Assembly: GCF_000169175.1 (NCBI RefSeq)
Contig: NZ_AAWS01000012.1
Span: 5,001-69,000, forward strand
Direction: 5' to 3'
DNA from: Microscilla marina ATCC 23134
GTDB lineage: Bacteria; Bacteroidota; Bacteroidia; Cytophagales; Microscillaceae
Length of the DNA stretch: 64,000 nucleotides
Below, one piece after another: positions 23,726 through 32,902 of the stretch. Within the stretch, counting starts at the first letter, position 1. Every line of letters starts with the position of its first letter. The translations under genes and the position numbers were made by a program. Below the pieces are notes generated by a model that saw only the letters and a list, made by a program, of their open reading frames with translations, ran no database searches and was not told where the DNA came from.

Positions 23726-24616
23726 ATGAAAAATATAGCAGTCATTGGCTCTGGTACAATGGGGAATGGAATTGCCCACGTATTTGCCCAAAACGATTAT
23801 AAAGTAAACCTGATTGACATTAATTCAGAAGCTTTGGAAAGAGCATTGGCTACCATTTCAAAGAATTTGGATCGTCAAGTAAAAAAAGAAAAAATTGACG
23901 AAGCTAAAAAAACAGCTACTCTGGGCAACATTACTACTTACACCAACCTTGAAGAGGGAGTAAAAGCTGTAGATTTAGTGGTAGAAGCTGCTACTGAGAA
24001 TATAGATATTAAGCTCAAAATTTTTCAAGACATAGATAAGTACGCGCCCGAAAACTGCATACTTGCCAGCAATACCTCTTCTATTTCTATCACCAAGATT
24101 GCCGCAGTAACCAAACGCCCCGAAAAAGTGATTGGCATGCACTTTATGAACCCCGTGCCCGTAATGAAACTGGTAGAGGTAATCAATGGCTACTCTACCT
24201 CTAAAGAAACGACCGAAGCAGTATTGAAAGCTTCCAAAAAAGTAGGCAAGGTACCTACCTCTGTAAACGACTATCCTGGTTTTGTAGCCAACCGTATTTT
24301 ATTACCCATGATCAACGAGGCAATCTATGCTTTGTTTGAGAGTGTAGGTGGAGTAGAGGAAATAGACACCGTAATGAAACTGGGTATGGCACACCCTATG
24401 GGCCCTTTACAACTGGCCGATTTCATTGGTTTAGATGTGTGCTTGTCTATCTTGCGGGTAATGCACGATGGTTTGGGTAATCCAAAATATGCGCCTTGTC
24501 CATTGCTGGTAAATATGGTAGAAGCCGGACACTTGGGTGCTAAGTCTGGAGTAGGTTTTTATGACTACTCAAAAGGAATGAAAGAGGCTTTCGTGGCAGC
24601 GCGTTTTAGTAACTAA
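23726..24616 (+). CDS. 3-hydroxybutyryl-CoA (3-hydroxyacyl-CoA) dehydrogenase
   Basis: The start at 23726 puts the Rossmann motif at the N-terminus (MKNIAVIGSGTMGNGIAHVFAQ); an upstream ATG would add an unusual 11-residue tail. The 296-residue protein is the normal length of the single-domain-pair HBDH. It has IGSGTMG, HFMNPVPVMKLVEVI with the catalytic His, Asn in the DYPGFVANRILLPMINEA block and the C-terminal helix domain (GMAHPMGPLQLADFIGLDVC). It interconverts (S)-3-hydroxyacyl-CoA and 3-ketoacyl-CoA in fatty-acid or butyrate metabolism. It is transcribed away from the TetR gene. Confidence 0.95.
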   Translation: MKNIAVIGSGTMGNGIAHVFAQNDYKVNLIDINSEALERALATISKNLDRQVKKEKIDEAKKTATLGNITTYTNLEEGVKAVDLVVEAATENIDIKLKIFQDIDKYAPENCILASNTSSISITKIAAVTKRPEKVIGMHFMNPVPVMKLVEVINGYSTSKETTEAVLKASKKVGKVPTSVNDYPGFVANRILLPMINEAIYALFESVGGVEEIDTVMKLGMAHPMGPLQLADFIGLDVCLSILRVMHDGLGNPKYAPCPLLVNMVEAGHLGAKSGVGFYDYSKGMKEAFVAARFSN

Positions 24617-24639
24617 AGTAGATTAAACCTTTTATACAA

Positions 24640-24680
24640 AACTTCCCAAAGGTGTAGTTTCACCCTTGGGGGAGTTTTTT
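24640..24680 (+). terminator. Terminator of the hydroxyacyl-CoA dehydrogenase gene
   Basis: AACTTCCCAAAGGTG (24640-24654) pairs with CACCCTTGGGGGAGTT (24661-24676), with one irregularity, followed by six T in all. Confidence 0.8.
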
Positions 24681-24800
24681 GTGTTTTTACTTATTTATAT
24701 ATTGTGTCATAATTTTCAATTTATTGATTTTCAGTAGGTTGCTAACAACTTGCATTTATGCAACAACTGTCGACCATCGACTGAAAACTGTGGACTATTA

Positions 24801-26495
24801 TCATTTTTGATACACCAACTTGCCCCGCAAATAAGTCTGTACTACCTGAGTTTGTCCTATCGTACTGGGCGAAATACTAAAAATGTCCCTATCCAGTACA
24901 ATCAAGTCGGCTTCTTTGCCTATCTCTATAGTGCCTACCTTGTTTTCTTGTCGCATAGTATACGCTGCATTGATGGTATAAGCTTTTACTGCTTCTGCCA
25001 GGCTAATTTCCTGAGGGCTACGTGTCACCGCGTTTTGCATGCCTACAAATGGGTTAAGCGTGCTTACATCCCAATCGCTGCTCAAAGTTAAACGAGCCTT
25101 GGCATTTACCAAGTTTTTCAAAGGCACCAAATCATTGGCTAGAGCAGTGCCTACCAATGCGGCATTTTCGCTCCAGTGGTCGGGGTGGGTAAAGCTACCC
25201 GCTACCTGACAGTCTGCCGTTACATTCAAAGCGTTGAACCTTGCCAAGTCACTGGTTTGTACCATTTCGAGGTGGGTGAGGCGGTGTCTGCCTTGGGCTG
25301 TGCCCGATTTTTCAATGGCGTTTAAGGCTTCGGTAGTACCACGGTTGCCAATAGAATGAATAAAGAAGTCGAACCCAGTAGATTCAAGTTGGGCAATATA
25401 GCTTGCCAAACGTGTTTGCGTAAAGTAGTTTAAGCCATTGCCAATACCATTGCCCAGTACATCTTGCTGGTAGTTGGTGTGTAAAGCCGCCGTAGTATTG
25501 TGTATAATACCATCCATGTATAGTTTTATCTGATTGATGCGCAGCAGCTTGGTATCATCGTTAGTATACAAGCTTTTCAGGGTTTGTATTTGTGACGCAT
25601 CGTCTTCGGCAGGGTACGCCCAAAGTGCCAGTGTAACACGAGCTGTTAGTTTGCCTTCTGCTTCTATGCGTTGCCATACCTTATGATAATTCCTTTTCCA
25701 GAAAGTGCGTGCTTCACAAGCGGAGGTGATGCCATATTTTGCCATTTCGGGCAGGGCAAACTCTACCAAACCTTGGTAATCTGTTGCTTCTTTGGCATTG
25801 GTAGCTTTGAGTGCTGCCTCGGCAAGTAATTCTCCAGCATTGTCAATCAACAATCCATTAGGTGCTCCATTAGCTTCGCGTACAATAATGCCCCCTTGTG
25901 GGTCGGGGGTGAGCTGGCTAATGCCCAACACTTCAAGGGCTTTAGAGTTGCACCAAAACGAGTGAGAAGTTTGTTCCATAATACCTATGGGGCGGGTGCT
26001 ACTTAGCTCGTCTAAGATCAAGCGAGGCGCACGGGTAGCCGCCAAAATAGTTGTGAGCGAATGCCCTGCACCCAGTAGCCAACCTGTCCCAGGGTGATCT
26101 TTGATGGCCTGTTTGACGGTAGCAGCGTAGTTTTCGGGGTTGGTTTCGGCATTGCTCAAATTAAATTTAAAATTATTAGTGCTGGCTTCCAGCGGATGCA
26201 TGTGTACATCGTGAATGCCTGGCATCATCATTTGCCCTTGTAAGTCAATCACTTGCGCATTGGCAGATGCTTGTGCTTTTGCCTGCGCAGTTGTGCCTAC
26301 ATAGGTGATTACTCCATCTTTTACCAATATGGCTTCTGCCCATAGTGCGGCGTTGTTTACCGTGTATATTTTACCATTGATAAAAAGTTTTTCGCTGGCA
26401 TCTTGTACCTGAGGTTGAGCATCTTTTTTACAAGCACTTGCCCCAAATAAAACTATAGCAAGGCACGCTTGAATGATATAGGTGAATATTTTCAT
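24801..26495 (-). CDS. Amidohydrolase family 3 lipoprotein (YtcJ-like)
   Basis: The 564-residue protein has an SpII signal (MKIFTYIIQACLAIVLFGASAC, Cys22, then KKD). The body is an urease-superfamily TIM barrel. The metal motif HDVHMHP follows MMPGI in the N-terminal beta region, with IHSIGNRG, HLEMVQ and the DWD of LSSDWDVSTLNPF. The C-terminal composite sandwich ends VGTIEIGKEADLIVLDRDIF. Members of the YtcJ/AepA group hydrolyse amide or formamide-type substrates of mostly unknown nature. Being a lipoprotein it acts outside the cytoplasm. It is a single gene with long flanking spacers. Confidence 0.88.
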   Translation of the reverse strand: MKIFTYIIQACLAIVLFGASACKKDAQPQVQDASEKLFINGKIYTVNNAALWAEAILVKDGVITYVGTTAQAKAQASANAQVIDLQGQMMMPGIHDVHMHPLEASTNNFKFNLSNAETNPENYAATVKQAIKDHPGTGWLLGAGHSLTTILAATRAPRLILDELSSTRPIGIMEQTSHSFWCNSKALEVLGISQLTPDPQGGIIVREANGAPNGLLIDNAGELLAEAALKATNAKEATDYQGLVEFALPEMAKYGITSACEARTFWKRNYHKVWQRIEAEGKLTARVTLALWAYPAEDDASQIQTLKSLYTNDDTKLLRINQIKLYMDGIIHNTTAALHTNYQQDVLGNGIGNGLNYFTQTRLASYIAQLESTGFDFFIHSIGNRGTTEALNAIEKSGTAQGRHRLTHLEMVQTSDLARFNALNVTADCQVAGSFTHPDHWSENAALVGTALANDLVPLKNLVNAKARLTLSSDWDVSTLNPFVGMQNAVTRSPQEISLAEAVKAYTINAAYTMRQENKVGTIEIGKEADLIVLDRDIFSISPSTIGQTQVVQTYLRGKLVYQK

Positions 26496-26768
26496 AACGC
26501 TGTTTTAAACTGTATTTTAGAACTAATTACGTATAGAATTAATACAAGAAAAAAAATATTCCATGAATCAAACCTATTGTGACCCGAATAGACTCATTGA
26601 CCGAACCAATGCGTATAAAAGGTTCAAAACTGTTTCATTCCCTGTGACTAGCCTTTCGTGCCTGAGAATGCTTCATTGAGAGAAAAAAATACAAAAAATT
26701 GTGGACTTATGCTTATTATGAGGTGGTAAGGGAGTAACCACTAAATAAAGTACGTATTTTCAGTGAGA

Positions 26769-26893
26769 GGTTTTGGTTGGAGGCGAGATGGCAACATCCA
26801 GTGGATGTTGAGCCAGCCTGTGCGACGGTTGCGAGTGTAGCAGCGTCCCTCAACCTCGCCCAACATTCCCTAAATGTTGTCGTGGTCAAAACC
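26769..26893. repeat. Nested inverted-repeat element
   Basis: Three nested pairs surround two small hairpins. GGTTTT (26769-26774) pairs with AAAACC (26888-26893), and GGCGAG (26782-26787) with CTCGCC (26855-26860). Inside are AACATCC/GGATGTT (26793-26799/26803-26809) and CAACATT/AATGTTG (26861-26867/26873-26879). It looks like a small non-autonomous element or structured RNA. No second complete copy was found in the window. Confidence 0.6.
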
Positions 26894-27168
26894 GATAGCT
26901 ACAGCTCTGCTGTGCTGAGCTCTGCCTACGGCTAAAATTTAACGACGTATCAGGGTGACAATACTCCGCAGTGATTTTAGTCAAAGTTGTTTGCTGGTTC
27001 TCAGTTATTTACGAATTTAAAAACTGTTTAATTGGGTGTTTGGGCGTAAAACCGATACACTTTTAAAAATAAATTGAGTAAGCAACCTTAATATAAAATA
27101 CTGGTTTACAGCATTTAACAAGGTAAACATTTACTCGAATCAGCTATCGACTATCGACTAAATACTTC

Positions 27169-27306
27169 TAACTAACAAATTCATAAACCACTGAAAATAA
27201 GTATATTATGATTTTGTTAGTTGTCTCTGGAACAGGAGGCAACTTGAAGCACCGATATACATCGGTATCTAAGGACTTGTTGCTTAAAGCTTGCTCCTGT
27301 CGGTGC
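27169..27306. repeat. Dispersed nested-hairpin repeat, copy 1
   Basis: The left part is an inverted repeat of TAACTAACAAA-like ends (27169-27180 with ~27212-27223). The right part is a nested hairpin: ACAGGAG/CTCCTGT (27232-27238/27294-27300), GCAAC/GTTGC (27239-27243/27279-27283) and ACCGAT/ATCGGT (27251-27256/27261-27266). A second full copy is at 41552-41680 and a partial one at 39513-39566, with differences that keep the pairing. Confidence 0.75.
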
Positions 27307-27381
27307 TATGGACTATTGGGTGAAACATCCTCTGTCAAATGCATATACTATTTGTTGGTTACTCCCTAAAACCATCAGCAA

Positions 27382-28392
27382 ATGAAAAACTCTTTACAAC
27401 ATATTCGTTGGCTCGACCAAGCACTTTTTTGGTTATTTGTTTATCTATTTATTCTCAACGACTATTTTCATGATTCTTCTTTGGCAGAGTCATGGCATTG
27501 GGCACTGCTTGAATTGACCCTGCATGCCGCCATCGTATACATTCATTACTTTATACTGATTCCTAAGTTATGGCAACCCAAGCGTTATGTGGGCTACGGT
27601 CTAAGCTTGGCAGGGGTGTTTGTGGTGTTTGTGAGCCTATTGGTATATAGCGGCTTGGGAGAGTTATTATTGATAGAGGTATCTGTCAACAACCTGACAA
27701 TGATGTTGTTGACTACATTGTTGTTAGTGGGTTTTTCTTGCCTATACTGGTATTACAAGCAATGGTTTGTTAAAACCAACGAAGCCCTCCTGCTCAAAAG
27801 TCGACAATTAGAAACGGAGTTACAACTGCTTAAGAGCCAAATCAGCCCTCACTTTTTATTCAACACCTTAAACAATATTTACAGCTTATGCCAACAAAAA
27901 CACGACAATGCGGCACTGATGGTGACTCGTCTGGCAGATATTTTACGCTACTTGATTTATGAGGGCGCCCAGGCAAGTGTGCCCTTGCACAAAGAGGTAG
28001 CAATGATTGACAACTACATTCAACTTCAGTTGCTCAAAAAGAGTACATCGCAAAACATAGATTTGTATACCGAAGGAATGGACAGTCAGCACCAAATCGC
28101 TCCGCTTATCCTGATCAATTTTGTAGAAAACAGCTTTAAACACAGCAACTTTTTTAACGATGCCAACGCTTGGATAGAGGTAAGCATTTGTGTAGAAGCT
28201 GAGAATAAATTGGTGGTAGAGGTAAACAATAGCCTGGCAAGACCTGCCCTGAATAAAACTAAAACGAGTGGCATTGGCTTGACCAACTCAAAGCGTCAGC
28301 TGGAGTTACATTATCCACAAGCACATGAGTTAAAAATAACCCAACACAATGATTCATTTCAGGTAAATTTGTATATTCAGCTTGACCGTTGA
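27382..28392 (+). CDS. LytS-type sensor histidine kinase
   Basis: The 336-residue protein has about four N-terminal membrane helices (roughly 12-150) with no large extracellular domain, then a coiled linker (ALLLKSRQLETELQLLKSQ). The kinase core is of the His_kinase (LytS/YehU) family: phospho-acceptor in SQISPHFLFNTLNNIYSL, N-box LILINFVENSFKHS and a short G-box SGIGLTNSKRQLEL. It should phosphorylate the LytTR regulator encoded 19 bases downstream. The signal is unknown; the membrane helices themselves may sense it. Confidence 0.93.
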   Translation: MKNSLQHIRWLDQALFWLFVYLFILNDYFHDSSLAESWHWALLELTLHAAIVYIHYFILIPKLWQPKRYVGYGLSLAGVFVVFVSLLVYSGLGELLLIEVSVNNLTMMLLTTLLLVGFSCLYWYYKQWFVKTNEALLLKSRQLETELQLLKSQISPHFLFNTLNNIYSLCQQKHDNAALMVTRLADILRYLIYEGAQASVPLHKEVAMIDNYIQLQLLKKSTSQNIDLYTEGMDSQHQIAPLILINFVENSFKHSNFFNDANAWIEVSICVEAENKLVVEVNNSLARPALNKTKTSGIGLTNSKRQLELHYPQAHELKITQHNDSFQVNLYIQLDR

Positions 28393-28411
28393 CATTAGAC
28401 AAAAACTCCTC

Positions 28412-29149
28412 ATGTTGTATAAATGTATCATCATTGACGACGAACCCCTTGCCAGAGAGTTGTTGGAAGGTTATGTCCAACAAGTTCCTTTTCTGCAATT
28501 AGAGCAAGTCTTCCCCTCAGCCATCGAAGCCAGCCTGACAATTCATTCCCAAACTATAGATTTGATATTTCTGGACATTGAAATGCCCCGCCTCAGTGGC
28601 TTAGATTTTTTGCGTAACCTCAAACAACCTCCCGCCATTATATTTACCACGGCTTATGCCGAATATGCCCTCAATGCTTTTAACCTCAACGTAGTAGATT
28701 ACCTGCTCAAACCCATTGAGTTTAACCGTTTTTTTCAGGCAGTCAATAAGGTGATCAAAAGCGTGCCTCAGACAATTACGCCTCCGGAGCCTCATCAAGC
28801 CACCTTAGAAACAACCAAAGAAGACGAAGCTTATTTTTTTATCAAAACCGATCAGAAAATTGTCAAAGTGTTGACCCAAGATATATTGTTTATTGAAGGG
28901 CTACAAAAGTATGTGAAAATACACCTGCCCAACGAAATACTCATTAGTTTGACTTCGTTGAGTCACTTGCTCGAAAAGTTACCTTCCGATAGTTTTACCC
29001 GTATTCACCGTTCTTACATCATCAATATTGCCCACATCGACAGCATTCAAGGCAATACCATTACTATCCAAAAACACCATTTACCTTTAAGCCAAGGCAA
29101 CCGAAGTGCCTTTTATGATTTGATTGCGAGTAAGCGTTTGGATGGTTAA
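28412..29149 (+). CDS. LytTR-type response regulator
   Basis: I chose the ATG at 28412 (MLYKCIIIDDEPLARELLEGY) so the receiver begins with its first strand. The 245-residue protein has an N-terminal CheY receiver (acidic pair IIDDE, phospho-Asp in IDLIFLDIEMPRLSG, Lys in YLLKPIEF). The C-terminal LytTR DNA-binding domain reads ADQKI-like FIKTDQKIVKVLTQDILFIEGLQKYVKI...SLSHLLEKLPSDSFTRIHRSYIINI. It is the partner of the preceding kinase, in the same operon. Target genes are not evident here. Confidence 0.94.
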   Translation: MLYKCIIIDDEPLARELLEGYVQQVPFLQLEQVFPSAIEASLTIHSQTIDLIFLDIEMPRLSGLDFLRNLKQPPAIIFTTAYAEYALNAFNLNVVDYLLKPIEFNRFFQAVNKVIKSVPQTITPPEPHQATLETTKEDEAYFFIKTDQKIVKVLTQDILFIEGLQKYVKIHLPNEILISLTSLSHLLEKLPSDSFTRIHRSYIINIAHIDSIQGNTITIQKHHLPLSQGNRSAFYDLIASKRLDG

Positions 29150-29446
29150 TGGGCTAAGGTGAAGCCTCCAGCTGAGCCAGTTCAAATCTCACGTCATCAA
29201 GAGCAATGGCTCTTTCTACACCTATTTCGTCTTCTGGTAGTGCCTGGTCAAAGTTGGGGGCTCTATGATAACCCCCCTCTTGGAAAGATACAAAGCACAT
29301 AAATTCTGCATTCTCGATGCTCGCTTGTTCATTATTTAATACATCTCTTATCTTTAGAGGTGTTTACTCTTACCAAAAAGCTGGGCAGAGCATCAACATC
29401 GGTGACTCTGCTACTATCGTATCCCCTCATTCAAAGGGGTTCTATT

Positions 29447-29630
29447 TTAAACTTGTTGCGTTTTCCAGTTGCTGGGCAACAAAAGATGTAGTTTTTGGAT
29501 GGGGTGGTTATTGATGTTTTTGATCACATATGCAAGCCAAGTGAGTGGATTTACCCCTGCCATTTTGCAAGAACCAATCAAAGAGTAGAAGAGGTTTAAA
29601 ATAACCTGTGTTTTTTCAAACTCAACAAGT
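29447..29630 (-). pseudogene. IS66-type transposase C-terminal remnant
   Basis: On the minus strand an open stretch ends at a TAA (29447-29449). It reads ...VEFEKTQVILNLFYSLIGSCKMAGVNP, then LTWLAYVIKNINNHPIQKL and HLLLPSNWK. This is the C-terminal end of IS66-family transposases (YSL.G.CK..GVNP..WL..V...I..H....LLP..W). The upstream 400 or so codons are absent. The copy is cut at 29636 by the MITE that begins there. Confidence 0.75.
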
Positions 29631-29635
29631 TATAA

Positions 29636-29806
29636 GAGGCTGTCTCATAAGTCTAGTGCTGCCAAACTTTCTTTAAGAGAAAATTACTTTCTCAGAATTT
29701 ATACCCCACTTTTCGGGATTGTGAACTGACAGGTTTTGAAAACCTGTCAGTTATGGCACTATTTATAAAATATTATTTGGTGTAAAAGATATTATGAGAC
29801 AGCCTC
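29636..29806. mobile_element. MITE with 15-bp terminal inverted repeats
   Basis: GAGGCTGTCTCATAA (29636-29650) is repeated exactly inverted at 29792-29806. The 171-base element has no coding capacity. Its centre holds a 29-base perfect palindrome (29724-29752, TGACAGGTTTT arms). The ends are typical of transposase-recognised repeats, so it is a non-autonomous element. A degenerate single end TTATGAGACAGC also occurs at 50996-51007. Confidence 0.8.
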
Positions 29807-30067
29807 GTCTATGCTAAAAAAGTAGTGTATTTTGACATACACAATGAAGTGTAGGACTATCAGACAACAGATTTTGTAGAAAATTACGATTCAACAGGTG
29901 CGATGCATCGAGGCAAATTCAACACAATAACTCCCAAAAGCGAAAACCGAGCTTGCGAGTTCAACCAATTTAATCTCAACAAGCTCTTAAGGCCTACTTT
30001 CCATACCTGTATTTTAAAAGTTAATAACTTATTGATACTAGGTTTGAGTTTATGAATGATCAAAAAA
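29807..30067. other. Intergenic remnant region
   Basis: This stretch has no gene. It contains the motif AACCGAGCTTGCGAGTTCAACC (about 29953-29974) and AACAAGCTCTTAA (29981-29993). Both recur elsewhere in the window (33505, 39655, 36847) and look like ends of small repeats. Confidence 0.4.
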
Positions 30068-32902
30068 CTACTTTTTGAACACCCGTACAGTGACTCTATG
30101 TTTGTTTGTGACAAGCTCAAGTATATATATTCCTGAGGAAATCGTAGAAGCATCAAACAACTTCTGAGATAGTGCATCAGTATCCAACAAGCCAAAATCC
30201 TTTATCAACTGCCCCTGAAGGTTTAACAATCTTACATTTACTTTGTCCTGAAACAAAGGGCCTAATGTTACGCTGAATGTGTTGGAAAACGGGTTGGGAT
30301 ATACGTTGGTCAGTTCTTCGTTGGTACCTGTCAGCAGAAAACTAAATATAGCTGATTCTGTTTCGCCTGCTATGTTAAAAGCTACCACCTTATAATACAA
30401 CTGGGTGTTTGGCGATTGACCGATGTCTGTATAGGTTCTTATGTCTGCACCAAGCGTTACTATATTTACAAAATTACTGCTGTCATCGATTGATCTGAGG
30501 ATGTGAAAACCTGCTTCGTTGCCTGTTCCTGTTGTCTGCCACGATAACACTACTTCATTCAAAGTAGATACTCCTGTTAGATTGAAAGGTTGATCTGGAA
30601 GGCTTACAACTTTCATCGATAAGCTTGCCGAGGCCGTGGGTGTGGTTACACAGGGTTCACTCGCTGTCACAATTACCGATACTGTCTCACCATTCTTTAG
30701 GGTACTGGTTACATAAGTATCGTTGGTTGCTCCCGCTATATTTGCGCCATCTATTTGCCATTGGTAGGTAGGAGCAGTTCCTGTATTGGAGGGGGTTGCG
30801 GTAAAGGTGACTTTGGTACTTTGAACGATTTCATTATTGTTGGTATCTGAAGTGAGGCTCACTGCCGGAGCAATCGAAGTACTAATTGCCACCGCCAAGG
30901 CAGCCGAAATTGCACCATCTCCACAGGCATTGGTTCCCTTTACGGTCACATTGCCACTTGAGGCAGCAGTAAAATCTACGGTAATGCTATTGGTGTTTGC
31001 TCCGACTACAATGTTTGCTCCGGTAGGCAAAGTCCAGGTGTAACCCGTAGCGTTGGCAATGGCAGGTACGGTATAGGTAACCCCGGTTTGGTTTTGGCAC
31101 ACCGTAGTGACTGAACTTGTAATACTCCCTGCACTGGCAGGTAAAGGGTTCACGGTCACGACTACCGCCGTTGAGGTGGTCCCGTTTCCGCAGGCATTGG
31201 TACCGCTGACAGTTACATTGCCGCTTACTGCCGCATCACTAAAGTCTACGGTGATGCTGTTGGTGTTTGCCCCAGCTACAATGCTTGCTCCGGCAGGCAA
31301 AGTCCAGGTGTAACCCGTAGCATTGGCAATAGCAGGTACGGTATAGGTAACCCCGGTTTGGCTTTGGCACACTGTAGTGGCCGAACTTGTAATACTACCC
31401 GCCCCCGATGGTGCTGATTGGCAGTATTTGGCGATGAAAATGTCATATTGCCCCTGATTGCTCAGGGGAGTAGTACCTCCAGCACTAGGATCAAAGTCTG
31501 CATTATCCTCGGAAAAGTACCCGGTAAAGACTATATTTTCCTGCCCATCCAGTACAATACCAGCACCGTTATTAGAATCGTCGCCTCCTATTTCATATGC
31601 CCATATATACTCTCCGTTGCTATTGTATTTGGCGACATAAATGCTTGAGGATGTACTGCGGTTGGCACTTAGCAAAGCAGTGCCTCCAGCGCTCGGATCA
31701 AAATCTACATCGAATCCCTGAAAATAACCAGTGATATAGACATTGCCACTCCCATCTACCGTCATGCCTCTGCCAGAGTCCTTGTTTGTTCCTCCAATAC
31801 TATGTGCCCACACATAATTTCCATTACTATCATATTTGGCAAAGAAAATATCTAAATTTCCATTACTGCTTAAGTTGGCGGTGCCTCCGGCACTCGGGTC
31901 AAAATCTACATTGGAGCTAGTAAAGGCGCCAATGATATAAACATTGCTACTCCCGTCTACTGTAATAACCACGCCACCGTCATAAGCGGTTCCTCCAATC
32001 TTATGTGCCCACAAGTAATTGCCATTACTATCATACTTGGCAAAGAACGCATCTGCATCCCCATTACTGCTTAAATTGGCGGTGCTTCCGGCGCTGGGGT
32101 CAAAATCTACATTGGCACCCCTGAAGTTTCCGGTGATATAGACATTGCCGCTCCCATCTACTACAATGCTATTCCCATTCTTGAAGTCAAATCCACTGCC
32201 TCCTATTTTATGTGCCCACATATAATTGCCATCAGTGTCGTATTTGGCAAAGAAAATATCTATGGAGCTAGCCGTTAAGTTTGCTGTGTTTGTAGTACTT
32301 GGGTCAAAATCTAAAGTGCCAAAAAAATCCCCAATAACATATACATTGTTACTGGCATCTACGGCAATGCCTTTACTGCTGGTACCTATATTATGTGCCC
32401 AAACGTAATTACCATTGGTGTCGTATTTGGCAAAAAATCCAGTTCCATCACCATCATTTAAATTGGCAACCCCTCCGGCACTCGGGTCAAAATCTACAGT
32501 GCCACTAAAAGCTCCGGTGATATATACATTGCCATTGGCATCTACTGCAATGTTTAACCCATCGTCAGTATTGGCTCCCCCTATTTTGTGCGCCCATAGG
32601 TAGTCACCATTTTTTGTGTACTTGGCGATGAAAACGTCTATAACATCCGCGGTTAAGTTTGCAGTGTTTCCAGCACTGGGGTTAAAATCTACATTGGTAC
32701 TGCGAAAATTCCCTACAACATATACATTGCCGCTGGCATCTACGGCCACATCATTGGCGGCATCGAAGTCTGTCCCGCCTATACCATGTGCCCACTCATA
32801 GTTTTGAGCTTGTATGCTGCATATGCCAACCCAGCATAACAGCAATAAAATCTTTTGTATTTGTTTTAGAAACTTGTGTGGCCTGAGTGATGGTACTTTC
32901 AT
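30068..32902 (-). CDS. T9SS-exported repeat protein (SBBP beta-propeller, PKD/Ig, FN3 domains)
   Basis: The 944-residue protein has a signal peptide near residues 14-32 (ILLLLCWVGICSIQAQ). About eight repeats of ~57 residues follow (WAHxIGG...DxSGNVYxxGxF...VDFDPSAGGTANL...FFAKYxxxGNYxW), forming an SBBP-type beta-propeller (~33-495). Two nearly identical Ig/PKD-like modules follow (GSITSSATTVCQSQTGVTYTVPAIANATGYTWTLP), then a third Ig-like module, an FN3 (LPDQPFNLTGVSTLNEVVLSWQTTGTGNEAGF) and a T9SS type A sorting domain (NVYPNPFSN...IYILELVTNKHRVTVRVFKK). It is secreted to or anchored on the cell surface; its role is probably adhesion or substrate binding. Confidence 0.9.
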   Translation of the reverse strand: MKVPSLRPHKFLKQIQKILLLLCWVGICSIQAQNYEWAHGIGGTDFDAANDVAVDASGNVYVVGNFRSTNVDFNPSAGNTANLTADVIDVFIAKYTKNGDYLWAHKIGGANTDDGLNIAVDANGNVYITGAFSGTVDFDPSAGGVANLNDGDGTGFFAKYDTNGNYVWAHNIGTSSKGIAVDASNNVYVIGDFFGTLDFDPSTTNTANLTASSIDIFFAKYDTDGNYMWAHKIGGSGFDFKNGNSIVVDGSGNVYITGNFRGANVDFDPSAGSTANLSSNGDADAFFAKYDSNGNYLWAHKIGGTAYDGGVVITVDGSSNVYIIGAFTSSNVDFDPSAGGTANLSSNGNLDIFFAKYDSNGNYVWAHSIGGTNKDSGRGMTVDGSGNVYITGYFQGFDVDFDPSAGGTALLSANRSTSSSIYVAKYNSNGEYIWAYEIGGDDSNNGAGIVLDGQENIVFTGYFSEDNADFDPSAGGTTPLSNQGQYDIFIAKYCQSAPSGAGSITSSATTVCQSQTGVTYTVPAIANATGYTWTLPAGASIVAGANTNSITVDFSDAAVSGNVTVSGTNACGNGTTSTAVVVTVNPLPASAGSITSSVTTVCQNQTGVTYTVPAIANATGYTWTLPTGANIVVGANTNSITVDFTAASSGNVTVKGTNACGDGAISAALAVAISTSIAPAVSLTSDTNNNEIVQSTKVTFTATPSNTGTAPTYQWQIDGANIAGATNDTYVTSTLKNGETVSVIVTASEPCVTTPTASASLSMKVVSLPDQPFNLTGVSTLNEVVLSWQTTGTGNEAGFHILRSIDDSSNFVNIVTLGADIRTYTDIGQSPNTQLYYKVVAFNIAGETESAIFSFLLTGTNEELTNVYPNPFSNTFSVTLGPLFQDKVNVRLLNLQGQLIKDFGLLDTDALSQKLFDASTISSGIYILELVTNKHRVTVRVFKK
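30893..31405 (-). repeat. Recent tandem duplication of an Ig-like module
   Basis: Two adjacent units of about 277 bases are almost identical over the stretch encoding TTVCQ(N/S)QTGVTYTVPAI, including synonymous positions. This indicates recent duplication or gene conversion inside the gene. Confidence 0.7.

Larger units (their letters stand above)
26496..27381 (+). other. Long intergenic region with two structured repeats
   Basis: This 886-base divergent spacer carries no convincing gene. It holds a nested-hairpin element (26769-26893), a member of a dispersed hairpin repeat (27169-27306) and, in between, a direct GACTATCGAC motif (27145-27162) that also occurs near 24770 and 46710. Confidence 0.6.

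Noticed and set aside
30837-32801. Series of + strand frames opposite the T9SS repeat protein
   Set aside because: They repeat with the period of the SBBP repeats and are antisense shadows of that gene.
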